Assembly (NCBI RefSeq): GCF_030454045.1
Contig: NZ_JAKDJE010000002.1
Coordinates: forward strand, 32,728-96,727
DNA: 64,000 nucleotides
Direction of reading: 5' to 3'
Origin: Psychrobacter sp.
GTDB taxonomy: Bacteria; Pseudomonadota; Gammaproteobacteria; Pseudomonadales; Moraxellaceae
The notes beneath the pieces are model-generated. The model was not told the origin of the DNA. It ran no database searches and saw only the letters and a program-made list of their open reading frames with translations. A program made the translations under genes and the position numbers. Positions 1 through 8,914 of the stretch are shown here, piece after piece; position 1 is the stretch's first letter, and each line of letters begins with the position of its first letter.

Positions 1-1
1 C

Positions 2-322
2 GTATCTCATGCGCTGACGGTCGAGGGACAAGTGGTGAGTAGCTTAAAAAAAGCGCTGCTGCTCTGCTTTGGCTTTACGTGGCTAAACCCGCACGTCTAC
101 TTAGATACATTGGTGCTCGTTGGGATGGTTTCAACTGGCGCTGCTAGCAAACTTACCTTTGCCATTGGGGCAATTAGCGCCTCATTCTTTTTCTTTTTTG
201 CGCTCGGTTACGGTGCACGCTTACTGAGGCCGTTATTTGAAAAGCCAAAAGCATGGAACATACTCGATGCGCTGGTAGGACTACTGATGTTGTATTTGGC
301 TTGGCATTTGTATCAAAGCTAA
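2..322 (+). CDS. LysE/ArgO-family amino-acid exporter, C-terminal part (5' truncated by window edge)
   Basis: The reading frame is open from the first bases of the window, so this is the C-terminal part (about 106 codons) of a longer gene; the apparent GTG start near base 32 is internal. The segment FTWLNPHVYLDT is the kind of Asn-Pro motif found in the LysE/ArgO family, inner-membrane exporters of basic amino acids such as arginine. Three hydrophobic segments follow, consistent with the last membrane helices of that roughly 200-residue family. The gene faces marC and a long hairpin separates them. ArgO is the best guess, but the substrate cannot be set from this fragment. Confidence 0.8.
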   Translation, partial: VSHALTVEGQVVSSLKKALLLCFGFTWLNPHVYLDTLVLVGMVSTGAASKLTFAIGAISASFFFFFALGYGARLLRPLFEKPKAWNILDALVGLLMLYLAWHLYQS

Positions 323-340
323 GAAGCGCTAGGCGTTAAA

Positions 341-379
341 TTAAGAGGCCATTATCAGCTATCTGATACGGCCTCTTAA
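341..379. terminator. Long hairpin between convergent exporter and marC genes
   Basis: TTAAGAGGCC at 341-350 pairs perfectly with GGCCTCTTAA at 370-379, and the inner arms TATCAG/CTGATA (353-358 and 363-368) continue the stem. No strong T-run follows on either side, but the A/T-rich outer arms could serve. The position between two convergent genes fits a bidirectional terminator. Confidence 0.6.
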
Positions 380-429
380 CTCAATTATTAGGATTTTAAA
401 TGCTCAATATTATAGACAGAATAAATAGC

Positions 430-1071
430 TTAGATTAAAGCAGGAAACAGCGTACGCAGACCGCTAACGATAATCTCGATAGACACGGCTGCCAATAGCA
501 TACCCATGATTCGGCTCATGATGTTAAGACCAGTATCACCGAGCAAGCGGCTGATACGTCCTGCTGCCATCAATGCCAAATAGCAGAACATACTGATTAA
601 CAGACCTGCAATGATGATGGCAGACAACTGCAATATACCTGACACTTGCGAGGAATAAATAATAACGGTAGAAATACCACCTGGTCCAATCATCATCGGT
701 ATCGCAATGGGGACCACTGCTGAGGCCATCGTCGGCGGTGCATCTTGCACGTGGTCGACATCGAAGTTCTCTTGATCAGGCTTAACAGGGTTGCCTTCAC
801 CGTTCATCATATTTAATGAAATCAAGAACACCAATATCCCACCCGCCAGTTGAAACGAACCGATAGAGATACCTAGTGCTTTTAGTAAGGTCTCACCCGC
901 CACCGTAAAAAAACTGATGGTGATAAAAATGGTCAGACAAGCAACACGCGCAACTTTGCGTCGATTGTTCATCGAATAGCCGCGAGTCAAATCCAAGAAC
1001 AACGTCAATGCGCTAAATGGATTGATCAATACCATAAAGGCTAGGATTATCTTGATAATTTCAGTATTCAC
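430..1071 (-). CDS. MarC family inner-membrane protein
   Basis: A 213-residue, very hydrophobic protein with about six predicted membrane helices. The N-terminus (ILAFMVLINPFSALTLFLDL), the stretch MMIGPGGISTVIIYSS near residue 125 and the final GLNIMSRIMGMLLAAVSIEI are typical of the MarC/UPF0056 family, whose usual length is 200-220 residues. A hydrophilic loop of about 25 residues (MMNGEGNPVKPDQENF onward) lies in the middle. The family's biochemical role is not established; an early link to multiple antibiotic resistance was later withdrawn. It appears monocistronic, with a hairpin downstream. The family call is firm and the function unknown. Confidence 0.9.
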   Translation of the reverse strand: MNTEIIKIILAFMVLINPFSALTLFLDLTRGYSMNNRRKVARVACLTIFITISFFTVAGETLLKALGISIGSFQLAGGILVFLISLNMMNGEGNPVKPDQENFDVDHVQDAPPTMASAVVPIAIPMMIGPGGISTVIIYSSQVSGILQLSAIIIAGLLISMFCYLALMAAGRISRLLGDTGLNIMSRIMGMLLAAVSIEIIVSGLRTLFPALI

Positions 1072-1291
1072 TGAGCGCTCGCTTGTCTATTGATACCACT
1101 GGTGCAAAAAGATAAGGCCATCGTGCGAGTGCGACGATGACCCAATAGGCAATTCATAATAGCATTGTAACATAGGCAGATAAGCGAGTTAAATCATTAA
1201 CTTTGCTCGGTTACCCTTCTATGTCATCTTGGCGAGAAATCCAGCGAATATAAAAAGCGGCGGCTCAGGTTAAGCTGAAATAATTGATGGC

Positions 1292-2152
1292 CTATGCACT
1301 AAAATCTAAGCCAATATCCAAAGCGGTAGTACTGTGCGTTAGGTAGCCCATCGCGATAAAATCAACCCCTGTACTGGCGGCGGCTCGTACCGTTTCAGGC
1401 GTAATACCACCGGATGCTTCAGTCTTTGCGCGACCTTTACACATAGCCACCGCTTGCGATAAGATTTCTGGCGACATATTGTCTAGCAATACCAAACTCA
1501 CACCCGCCTCTAGCGCCTGCTCTAATTGCTCTAGTGTATCGACTTCAACCTCTATAGGAATCAGATGCCCAGCAAAGTTTTGCGCTTGCTCGATAGCCGT
1601 CTTTATATCACCGGCAATGGCGATATGATTGTCTTTGATTAAAATCGCATCATCCAGTCCCAAACGATGATTGCGACCGCCACCGCAGCGTACCGCGTAT
1701 TTTTGTACAATACGCAGACCTGGAATAGTCTTACGCGTACAAGTAATTTGTGCCGGATATTGCGCCACGCTATCGACGATCTGGCGGGTCGCGGTCGCAA
1801 TACCGCTAAGATGCGTCATGAAGTTTAATGCTGTACGTTCTGCTGTGAGCAGATGGCGTGCATTACCTTTTACAGTAGCCAATACGGCACCAGCGGCGAC
1901 TGTTTCGCCATCCTGCACTTGAGCCACAAACTCAATGTTTGCATCAACTAAGGCAAAAGACAACCGCGCCAAATCCATACCGCATATCACACCTGATTGC
2001 CGCGCCTTAATTTGCAGTTGTGCTTGCATATCTGCTGGGATAGTGGCTTGCGAGGTGACATCACCACGCCTGCCCAAATCTTCCGCTAGCGCATCTTCTA
2101 CCAAAGGTTTAAGCAATACGTCATCCAATACTGGCTCTTTTTCAATTGTCAT
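1292..2152 (-). CDS. nadC: Nicotinate-nucleotide pyrophosphorylase (quinolinate phosphoribosyltransferase)
   Basis: NadC converts quinolinate and PRPP to nicotinate mononucleotide, CO2 and pyrophosphate, the third step of de novo NAD synthesis, in the cytoplasm. The 286-residue length is normal. Visible family motifs are LTAERTALNFMTHLSGIAT (substrate-binding domain), TRKTIPGLR, and the barrel segments KYAVRCGGGRNHRLGLDDAILIKDNH (shown here only by its start and end), EVEVDTLEQ and EASGGITPETV. The start at 2152 is supported by upstream sequence that holds a promoter and a NadQ-like operator. It is divergent from nadAB, with the regulator gene in between. The assignment is secure. Confidence 0.97.
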   Translation of the reverse strand: MTIEKEPVLDDVLLKPLVEDALAEDLGRRGDVTSQATIPADMQAQLQIKARQSGVICGMDLARLSFALVDANIEFVAQVQDGETVAAGAVLATVKGNARHLLTAERTALNFMTHLSGIATATRQIVDSVAQYPAQITCTRKTIPGLRIVQKYAVRCGGGRNHRLGLDDAILIKDNHIAIAGDIKTAIEQAQNFAGHLIPIEVEVDTLEQLEQALEAGVSLVLLDNMSPEILSQAVAMCKGRAKTEASGGITPETVRAAASTGVDFIAMGYLTHSTTALDIGLDFSA

Positions 2153-2200
2153 GTTTGACCCTTATGTAGGCGTAATATGAATAAAAACGTCTAAATATTT

Positions 2201-2219
2201 AAACTCAAAATGAGCATAA
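2201..2219. promoter_or_regulatory. Putative NadQ operator upstream of nadC
   Basis: The 17-mer actcaaaatgagcataa at 2203-2219 recurs exactly at 3606-3622 upstream of nadA. Its core CTCA-AAA-TGAG is a perfect palindrome, flanked by A/T. The site lies about 50 bp before nadC and directly downstream of a sigma70-like -10 box, so a bound repressor would cover the start of transcription. Assignment to the neighbouring regulator is inferred from position. Confidence 0.75.
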
Positions 2220-2247
2220 ATATAGCGTAAAGTTGACGCTCCTGCAA
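2219..2247 (-). promoter_or_regulatory. Predicted sigma70 promoter of nadC
   Basis: On the minus strand, TTGCAG (2247-2242) and TATATT (2224-2219) are separated by exactly 17 bp, good -35 and -10 matches. The -10 box abuts the NadQ-like operator at 2201-2219. Confidence 0.6.
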
Positions 2248-2322
2248 GGGAAGGTGAAAAAGTTTTTATTGAGCAAGTCGATTTCTATATGAAATTGATC
2301 TAGCTGTATTTGTTAGTAGCAA

Positions 2323-3354
2323 TTATTTACGCTTAGGAAGTTTGCTGTCCATCAATAAGCTTTGTAGCTCGATATCATGGCGAAAACGATAGAGTTTGGC
2401 GGGGCGACCACGCTGAGCACTACTACTCTCTCCTGTCTCCATCACAAGATTCTGAGATTCCAGCAAACGGCGAAAGTTTTGTTTGTGCAAGCGTATGCCT
2501 GATAAGGCCTCAACACTTTGCTGCAATTGGGATAAAGTAAACACATCTGGCATCAACCCAAAGATAAGCGGTCGATATTCAATCTTGGCGCGTAGTCTGG
2601 AGATAGCGGTGGCAATCACGCGGCGATGATCGTAATACATCGGTATGCCGATACGCTGAGACCAGTCGCTTGGCAGCTCAACCGTTTGGTAATTAGGCGG
2701 ATAATTGGGCGCTTCTGGTATCAGTCCTGCTTCATACAGCATCTCGTAGCGCAGCAGCACATGCTCTGCGATCCATTCTGTGCTTTCATCAGCCTTATCG
2801 CCAACTGGTTCAGTTTCTATGAACTCGCTATCTGTCAAAAACTCTTCGCTAAGTCCCCAACACAAACCAATACGCTGACGCCGGCGCTGCCGGGCAATAG
2901 AGTCTTCGGCGGTATCTGCCCACTCTAAGAGCATAGGAACGATAAAGTCGGTAATAATACTGGGCATACCATCCAAATGATTTTCCCACGGGAAATAATC
3001 ATACCAATCTCGCCATAGCGCTTGGCTTTGCAATGCCTGCATTTGAGTTTCTTGTACCAAACCAAGGTAGCTGACGTACACCAATGCATGACCATCAACA
3101 TTACGTCTGTTGGTATCGACAAAGGTGTATAACTGCTCCAAATACCCAAGCGGTTGCTGCGTTTGCTCTTCTACCCATTGACGCACGCCTGCCTGTAGCG
3201 AGCGATGTAATGGCATAAGCGGCCCATTTGGCAGCAGCTTACCTTGGTCAACGGTTAGGACACGAGCGATATGATCGGTAATCGCGACCAATACGGCAAC
3301 CACTTCTGTCGTGCCGCTACCTTGCTGGTGCGCATGTGAATAAGACAACGTCAT
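2323..3354 (-). CDS. nadQ: NadQ/NrtR-like transcriptional regulator of NAD biosynthesis (Nudix-like domain plus winged helix)
   Basis: A 343-residue protein with an N-terminal Nudix-like domain (about 15-180) in which only part of the catalytic box survives (RQWVEEQT near residue 60), so hydrolysis is unlikely. The C-terminal domain (about 255-335) ends FRRLLESQNLVMETG...RGRPAKLYRFR, the winged-helix pattern of NrtR-type regulators. In that family a dead Nudix domain senses an NAD-related metabolite and controls DNA binding. It lies between nadC (same strand) and divergent nadAB, and identical palindromes precede both targets. No copy lies immediately before its own start. The name NadQ follows the COG4111-type family as I recall it; the effector is unknown. 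Confidence 0.8.
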   Translation of the reverse strand: MTLSYSHAHQQGSGTTEVVAVLVAITDHIARVLTVDQGKLLPNGPLMPLHRSLQAGVRQWVEEQTQQPLGYLEQLYTFVDTNRRNVDGHALVYVSYLGLVQETQMQALQSQALWRDWYDYFPWENHLDGMPSIITDFIVPMLLEWADTAEDSIARQRRRQRIGLCWGLSEEFLTDSEFIETEPVGDKADESTEWIAEHVLLRYEMLYEAGLIPEAPNYPPNYQTVELPSDWSQRIGIPMYYDHRRVIATAISRLRAKIEYRPLIFGLMPDVFTLSQLQQSVEALSGIRLHKQNFRRLLESQNLVMETGESSSAQRGRPAKLYRFRHDIELQSLLMDSKLPKRK

Positions 3355-3706
3355 AATTTAGGGGATTATCCTATCTGTATAAAGTGTGATGAGTGGACTA
3401 TCAATGCTGATAATAATAAGACTCAGTATAACGTGAATCTTGAAATATCATAGTCTGGCGTTGTAATCAGACAACATCAAACTGGTCCTTCTACTATCAA
3501 AGATGGTGCAGAGACATGCTAGAGAATCTCTATCACATAACCAAGAATAAATGATGACAACAGAGGAAATAAATCAGTAAACCTATAAAAAACACTTGTA
3601 TTTATACTCAAAATGAGCATAATTAAAGACCAATTAAATTTATTTAACCAAACATCTTGTTTTAGCACACCCATTTATCACTATAGCGCCAACAGAGGTT
3701 GCCATT
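3355..3706. other. Divergent intergenic region nadQ-nadA
   Basis: 352 bp without a gene. The only recognisable element is the NadQ-like palindrome at 3604-3622. Small frames crossing it merge into nadA in the wrong frame and show no protein character. No clear nadQ promoter was seen. Confidence 0.7.
3604..3622. promoter_or_regulatory. Putative NadQ operator upstream of nadA
   Basis: ATACTCAAAATGAGCAT (3604-3620) is a near-perfect palindrome (AT-n-CTCA-AAA-TGAG-n-AT) and shares 17 identical bases with the nadC site. A -10-like TATACT (3603-3608) lies inside it, so binding would block RNA polymerase; no convincing -35 was found. It lies about 85 bp before nadA and about 250 bp from nadQ. Confidence 0.75.
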
Positions 3707-4846
3707 ATGAAAAGTTATCCTTACGACGCACCCATCATGAGTACCGACAACCGTATTGCTACTCAAATGAACATCGACTATGCCAGAGCAAAAATACCAA
3801 CAGATTTGCCACGTGCTGAGCGTTTGGTGGTTGAAGAGAACATCAAAAAACTCTTAAAAGACAATAACGCCGTACTCGTTGCACACTACTATGTCGATCC
3901 TTTTATTCAAGACTTAGCCCTCGCGACAGGTGGCTGCGTCGGTGACTCGCTTGAGATGGCACGGTTTGGACAAGCTCATAGCGCCCAGACTCTAGTCGTC
4001 GCGGGTGTACGCTTTATGGGCGAATCGGCAAAGATTTTAAGTATGGAAAAAACCGTGCTCATGCCAGATTTAGAAGCAGAATGTTCGCTCGACTTGGGTT
4101 GCCCTGCTGACGAGTTTTCCGCATTTTGTGATGCCCATCCTGAGCGTACCGTGGTCGTTTATGCCAATACCAGCGCCGCGGTAAAAGCGCGCGCCGACTG
4201 GGTTGTGACATCATCGGTCGGTATCGATATCGTCCGTCATTTGCATGCGCAAGGTGAGCCGATCATTTGGGGACCTGACCGTCATTTGGGCAAATACATC
4301 GCTCGTGAGACGGGTGCAGATATGCTGCTTTGGCAAGGGTCTTGCCTCGTGCATAATGAGTTTAAAGCCACTGAATTGCTGCAATTAAAAGCCGAACATC
4401 CAGAAGCCAAGGTCTTGGTACATCCTGAGTCGCCCGATAGCGTGGTGGCACTTGCTGATGTTGTTGGCTCAACCAGTAAACTGTTGCAATCAACGTATGA
4501 GATGGATGCTGACACCTTTATCGTTGCAACTGACCTCGGCATATTGCATGAAATGCAAAAACACTCACCTAACAAACGCTTTTTAGCCGCGCCTACCGCT
4601 GGTGAAAGCGCGAGCTGTAAGAGCTGTGCCTTTTGTCCTTGGATGGCGATGAATGGCCTAAAAGGTATCGAGCAATGCTTGACCAATAACAGCGGTGAGG
4701 TACTAATTACGCCTGAGCTTGCCGCCGCCGCTAGAAAACCCTTACAACGCATGCTTGATTTTGCTGAATCACAAAAGCAACGTGTGGCCGCCAGTGGCGA
4801 TATCGTCCAAGACCGTGCATTGTTTGCCAATGTTGGGGCAGCCTAG
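3707..4846 (+). CDS. nadA: Quinolinate synthase
   Basis: NadA condenses iminoaspartate with dihydroxyacetone phosphate to quinolinate using a labile [4Fe-4S] cluster; it works with NadB in the cytoplasm. The 379-residue protein shows [18 protein letters not shown] near the N-terminus, [29 protein letters not shown] (first cluster Cys region), [26 protein letters not shown] and [14 protein letters not shown] (C-terminal cluster Cys region). An AGAGG ribosome site about 8 bases before 3707 favours that ATG over the in-frame ATG at 3737. nadB follows after 82 bp on the same strand, so the two probably form an operon under the upstream NadQ-like site. Confidence 0.97.
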   Translation: MKSYPYDAPIMSTDNRIATQMNIDYARAKIPTDLPRAERLVVEENIKKLLKDNNAVLVAHYYVDPFIQDLALATGGCVGDSLEMARFGQAHSAQTLVVAGVRFMGESAKILSMEKTVLMPDLEAECSLDLGCPADEFSAFCDAHPERTVVVYANTSAAVKARADWVVTSSVGIDIVRHLHAQGEPIIWGPDRHLGKYIARETGADMLLWQGSCLVHNEFKATELLQLKAEHPEAKVLVHPESPDSVVALADVVGSTSKLLQSTYEMDADTFIVATDLGILHEMQKHSPNKRFLAAPTAGESASCKSCAFCPWMAMNGLKGIEQCLTNNSGEVLITPELAAAARKPLQRMLDFAESQKQRVAASGDIVQDRALFANVGAA

Positions 4847-4928
4847 CATGAGTCAGCCGCACTCAGCCAATCAAACCCGTACCACCATCCCTGATAACTG
4901 TATTCCTGATAACTATAGGAGTAGTCGC

Positions 4929-6839
4929 ATGAGCCATATTGTCAAAACTGACGTCCTTATCATTGGCGCTGGACTGGCAGGCTTGAGTACAGCGTTATCG
5001 CTACCAAAGTCACTGAATATCACGGTTTTGAGTAAAGCGGCGCTTGAGGTTTGCTCAAGTCACTATGCTCAAGGCGGCATTGCCGCTAGCCTAGACAAAG
5101 ATGACTCTGTGTCTGACCATGTTGCTGATACCTTAGTGGCTGGTGCAGGGCTTTGCACACCTGACAATACTGCCCGTATCTTGGGTGCAGGACAGCAAGC
5201 GGTTCAGTGGCTATGTGCGCAAGGTGTCCCTTTTACGCAGAACTCACCTAACGCTTTGGATAATATAGACGCACAGGATTTCTCTCAGTTACAGACCAGC
5301 GACTTGCATTTAACAAAAGAAGGCGGTCACGGCTGTAGACGCGTGGCACATGCAGACGATGCGACGGGTCGACACGTGATGGATGCATTGACCATCAAAG
5401 TACAAGCTGCTACCAATATCACTATCTTGACTTATCATGAAGCGCTTGAGTTACTGACATTGCCTATAACGAGCAGTCAGCCTTTTTTTACAGATGGTAG
5501 CGATGCTAAGCATTGCCGAGGCGCGCTTGTCTTTGATCATATCAATGGGCGCCCGCTCACCTTTCATAGTCGTGCAGTGGTACTGGCTAGTGGTGGATTG
5601 GGTCAATTATTCAAGCGTGCCAGCGCGCCTAATGTCTGCGTCGGTGATGGCGTGATGATGGCATGGCAAGCAGGCTGCCGCTTGGCAAACTTGGAATTCA
5701 TTCAGTTTCACCCAACAGGCTTAGCGCTAGATGACAGCAGCTTTTTGATATCTGAGGCACTGCGCGGTGAAGGGGGACGACTCTATTGTCCGCAAACTGG
5801 GGTCCGCTTTATGTTAGAGGTAGACCCACGGGCGGAGTTAGCGCCGCGCGATATCGTTGCTCGGGCGATAGCCACACAGATTAATAACAATGGACTTGGC
5901 TACGTGCATCTTGATGTCAGTCACTTAGCCACAGACTTTGTAAAAGCGCATTTCCCGCAGATTTACCAAACGCTATTAACGCTTGGGATTGATATCACGA
6001 CAGATCCTATTCCAGTTGCCCCGACGGCGCATTATAGTTGTGGCGGCGTGGTGACTGATGCCAATGGATTGACGGATGTACCAGGACTTTATGCGACTGG
6101 TGAAGTGGCTTATACGGGGCTACACGGAGCAAATCGCTTAGCAAGTAATTCGTTGTTGGAGTGCGTGGTGGTTGGTCGCCATATTGCAGCCCACTTGCCT
6201 CAGTATGTCGCCCGTTTAGCAAACGCAGAGAAGATGAATAATGATGCTTATCGTGACATAAATCAATCCGTCATTGAATCTTGGTCAGTGCCTACGCTCA
6301 CAGATGCGCAGTCAATTATTTTGACTGATACGTTATTTACAGCCTCCGAATATGACAATGATGATAAGGATGACAAGCTATCTGGCTCTGAGGTGGACAT
6401 GACCAAAATTACTGCTGCACTAAAAGCACTCATGACAGCCAATATGGGTATCACCCGTAGCGCCAGTCAATTAGAGCAAGCACTAACCCAAATACAAAAG
6501 TGGCAAGATTCGCTTGCCAGTACTGAGCTTGGACAACAAAATATCATTAAAAATGACAGCCCCACGAACATACATGAGCTGGCATATTTTCAATTAACCA
6601 GACAGCTTGAATTAGCGACTTTAATTATTCAGTCTGCTTATCAGCGTATGGAGAGTCGCGGCGGTCATTATAGACAAGACTATCCAAACTTAGCGAGCAA
6701 ACCTTTGACCAGTGTCATTGAGCCGCCCTCGCTGACCGCATTTGCTACTATTGACGATATAGACACAACAGCCCATATAACAACAGCGGATGTGCAAAAA
6801 ATAACTGTACCACCTTTAGCCATGCGGATGTCCGGTTAA
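4929..6839 (+). CDS. nadB: L-aspartate oxidase
   Basis: A flavoenzyme that oxidises L-aspartate to iminoaspartate for NadA. The N-terminal FAD motif VLIIGAGLAGLSTAL, the SSHYAQGGIAA stretch, EGGHGCRRVAHADDATGRH, EFIQFHPTGLAL, SEALRGEGGRL, PTAHYSCGGVVTD and LHGANRLASNSLLECVV are characteristic. The frame is open further upstream (ATG at 4848 almost touching the nadA stop), but TAGGAG just before 4929 and the FAD motif position argue for the start at 4929, giving 636 residues. That is about 100 longer than the usual 530-540: an acidic insert near residues 470-490 and a tail after ESRGGHYRQDYP, itself a conserved NadB motif, account for it. Oxidase versus dehydrogenase use is not decidable here. 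Confidence 0.95.
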   Translation: MSHIVKTDVLIIGAGLAGLSTALSLPKSLNITVLSKAALEVCSSHYAQGGIAASLDKDDSVSDHVADTLVAGAGLCTPDNTARILGAGQQAVQWLCAQGVPFTQNSPNALDNIDAQDFSQLQTSDLHLTKEGGHGCRRVAHADDATGRHVMDALTIKVQAATNITILTYHEALELLTLPITSSQPFFTDGSDAKHCRGALVFDHINGRPLTFHSRAVVLASGGLGQLFKRASAPNVCVGDGVMMAWQAGCRLANLEFIQFHPTGLALDDSSFLISEALRGEGGRLYCPQTGVRFMLEVDPRAELAPRDIVARAIATQINNNGLGYVHLDVSHLATDFVKAHFPQIYQTLLTLGIDITTDPIPVAPTAHYSCGGVVTDANGLTDVPGLYATGEVAYTGLHGANRLASNSLLECVVVGRHIAAHLPQYVARLANAEKMNNDAYRDINQSVIESWSVPTLTDAQSIILTDTLFTASEYDNDDKDDKLSGSEVDMTKITAALKALMTANMGITRSASQLEQALTQIQKWQDSLASTELGQQNIIKNDSPTNIHELAYFQLTRQLELATLIIQSAYQRMESRGGHYRQDYPNLASKPLTSVIEPPSLTAFATIDDIDTTAHITTADVQKITVPPLAMRMSG

Positions 6840-6971
6840 TATCAGCTAATACCATATAGTTTATCAACTATAGTTAGGATTAAAGAAGCATTTACGCTAT
6901 CATAACAATTCGGCTGTAAGCGTTGCAACATAATCCGCGACATAAAATGGTGGCATTTGGATCTTAAAGGT

Positions 6972-7874
6972 ATGGCTTCTGATATCGTCTTTGTGATCGC
7001 GCTAATGGGGGTGGTTAGCGCGGTATGGGGAGCGCTGGCCATACCACGCCTGCGCAGACGCCTACCGAAGATTTATCTGATCGCACGCTCATGGTGGTTT
7101 ATGCTGGCGGCGCTCTTTGGCTGCTATGCAATCGCAAAGATAGCAGATCGCCATGCCGAGCTTTTGACGTCCAGATACCCCTATCAATGGCTGCTTATTG
7201 GTTTTTTTGTGCTGATCGGCCTGCGCGGTGGCTACGAAATCAAACGGATATGGTGCCTACCTAGTAGGGCGCGACTGATCCATAAGCTACAAAGCCGCGG
7301 CCTGCAGCCAAGCGTCACTCCCACCTCTTCTGCTGACCACACCGCTAGCGCGACCACTCCACACTACACGCACCCAAGGGGTTTAGATGGGTTATTGAGC
7401 ATGGCATTTGTCGCCTTGATTGTCAGCTTGATTGCCCTCCAGCAGCTGACGTGGCAACGCGAGCAGTATGGTGTCTTATTGTTTGTATTATTTGCCAGTC
7501 AATTTAACGATATCGCACAGTATCTATGCGGTCGCCTACTTGGTCATCGTCTGTTTTCACGTGGCCTAGCGCCGCGCATCAGCCCCAACAAAAGCATTGA
7601 AGGCGCTATCTTTGGCAGTATGTGTGCCGCGCTACTGGCATCGCTACTGGGGGTCTGGCTGACGGGATTTGAATGGTGGCTTTGCTTGCTAGCCGCTTAT
7701 GGATTGGCAGTGAGCGGTATCGCAGGCGATCTGCTAGAGTCTGCGTTTAAACGTCAGCACGGTATCAAAGATACAGGTACCATGCTAGCAGGGCACGGCG
7801 GCGTATTGGACCGTATCGATAGCTTGCTGATTGGCGTGCCTATTTTTACCGTCCTTTATTGGCTACTGGGTTAA
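6972..7874 (+). CDS. CdsA-like phosphatidate cytidylyltransferase (YnbB-like)
   Basis: Expected to form a CDP-activated lipid from phosphatidate and CTP in the inner membrane. About 300 residues with some seven hydrophobic segments. The C-terminal part SGIAGDLLESAFKRQHGIKD, followed by TG..LAGHGGVLDRIDSL, is the CDP-diglyceride synthetase signature (S-x-K/R-R-x4-KD then GHGG-x2-DR-x-DS) with its metal-binding Asp residues. Length matches E. coli YnbB and it neighbours a YnbA/YnbC-like gene, so it is probably a paralogue serving that pathway and not the housekeeping CdsA. The start is uncertain: ATG 6972 has AAAGG too close; TTG 6957 is possible. It converges on the SDR gene with 41 bp between. 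Confidence 0.88.
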   Translation: MASDIVFVIALMGVVSAVWGALAIPRLRRRLPKIYLIARSWWFMLAALFGCYAIAKIADRHAELLTSRYPYQWLLIGFFVLIGLRGGYEIKRIWCLPSRARLIHKLQSRGLQPSVTPTSSADHTASATTPHYTHPRGLDGLLSMAFVALIVSLIALQQLTWQREQYGVLLFVLFASQFNDIAQYLCGRLLGHRLFSRGLAPRISPNKSIEGAIFGSMCAALLASLLGVWLTGFEWWLCLLAAYGLAVSGIAGDLLESAFKRQHGIKDTGTMLAGHGGVLDRIDSLLIGVPIFTVLYWLLG

Positions 7875-7915
7875 ATAAAGCCTGTTGCAAAGACAGTTTT
7901 TTTACTCATTTTTCA

Positions 7916-8743
7916 TTACTCATTGTTTTTATCAAGCTGGCTGCGTAATACCCAGTCTAATAACGGCTTGGGCACACTGTTTAAGGCATAAATAATATAA
8001 CGCATCGCTCGTGGAAATATGGCAAGCTCGGTATCATCAGCGATCGCTTGCATGACATGCTGGACGGCGATCTGTGTACTGATGATAAATGGCTTATGAC
8101 TGGCGTCACCGTCATTTAGATCACGCAGCGCTTGGGTATCGATATAGCCTGAGGCGATGCCGTTTACTTGAATATCATACGGGCGCAGTGCCAAGCGATA
8201 GGCGCTGGCCGTGGCTATCATCGCGCGTTTGCTTTTGGCATAGAGGCTGGCATAGGGATAGTCCAACGCCCCAGCGATGGAGGCAATACAGATGAGACTT
8301 GGCTTGCCATATTGCCTCATGTCAAACGATGTCGGCTGTTGTTTTAGCCGCTCACTTGCCCACCAAAACACCTGCTCAAATGCTTGTAAGTTAATCGCTA
8401 GCATGCGCGTGCTGTCTGCCGCATTGAGCGTCCGCACCCGCTCGTTGGTATAACTGCCTGCACTATAAACCAGCCGATAAAACGTGATGGCAGATAAGCG
8501 CTGCAAAAACTCATGCGTTTGGGCGCGGTCAGTCAGATCACAGCGATAGGTGATGATGTGCGGATACTGACGATTGATCTGCGCTATTTTTTGGCGATCG
8601 TGACCCACCACACTCACATGCCAGCCCAGTTGCTGGTGATGACGTGCCAATGCCAACCCCAAACCACTGGTGCCACCGACGATGATGACGTGCGGTGCAT
8701 CAGCTGTGGTAGGCTTTAAGGCGTTTGGTTTAAGATCTGTCAT
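7916..8743 (-). CDS. Short-chain dehydrogenase/reductase (SDR) family oxidoreductase
   Basis: A 275-residue NAD(P)-dependent oxidoreductase of the classical SDR fold. The nucleotide-binding glycine motif is VIIVGGTSGLGLALA (about residues 18-32), VYSAGSY stands where NNAG is usual, and the catalytic Ser and Tyr-x3-Lys are seen in CIASIAG and SLYAKSKRAM, followed by VNGIASGYIDT. The substrate cannot be told from sequence. It is the last gene of a minus-strand group whose upstream members are the patatin-like and YnbA/YnbC-like proteins (171 bp gap), so a lipid or lipid-linked carbonyl substrate is a reasonable guess only. A hydrophobic C-terminal stretch (residues about 235-265) might anchor it to the membrane. 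Confidence 0.85.
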   Translation of the reverse strand: MTDLKPNALKPTTADAPHVIIVGGTSGLGLALARHHQQLGWHVSVVGHDRQKIAQINRQYPHIITYRCDLTDRAQTHEFLQRLSAITFYRLVYSAGSYTNERVRTLNAADSTRMLAINLQAFEQVFWWASERLKQQPTSFDMRQYGKPSLICIASIAGALDYPYASLYAKSKRAMIATASAYRLALRPYDIQVNGIASGYIDTQALRDLNDGDASHKPFIISTQIAVQHVMQAIADDTELAIFPRAMRYIIYALNSVPKPLLDWVLRSQLDKNNE

Positions 8744-8914
8744 ATCATCGGTTCGGCATAAATCGCGGTATTCGTATATCGTCAGTTCAAAACACCATCG
8801 TTATAAGTCTAAGCGCGCTACTGGGATAAATGTGGCGTAGCCGCTGGCGGTATAGGCATAAGCAAAGGTATAAACACAGTACACCTGTAAAACGGTAGCG
8901 CTAACGTAGGTCAA

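Noticed and set aside
3613..3819. Small plus-strand frame beginning in the nadQ-nadA gap
   Set aside because: It overlaps the NadQ-like operator and the nadA start in another frame and shows no protein-like pattern.
4848..4928. Upstream in-frame start for nadB (ATG 4848)
   Set aside because: The extra 27 residues are low-quality, partly from a short direct repeat (CCTGATAACT twice), while TAGGAG precedes ATG 4929 and the FAD motif follows at once.
7875..7915. Weak hairpin with T-run between the CdsA-like and SDR genes
   Set aside because: The stem is only four or five base pairs (CTGT/ACAG); suggestive of a terminator given the T7, but too weak to list.
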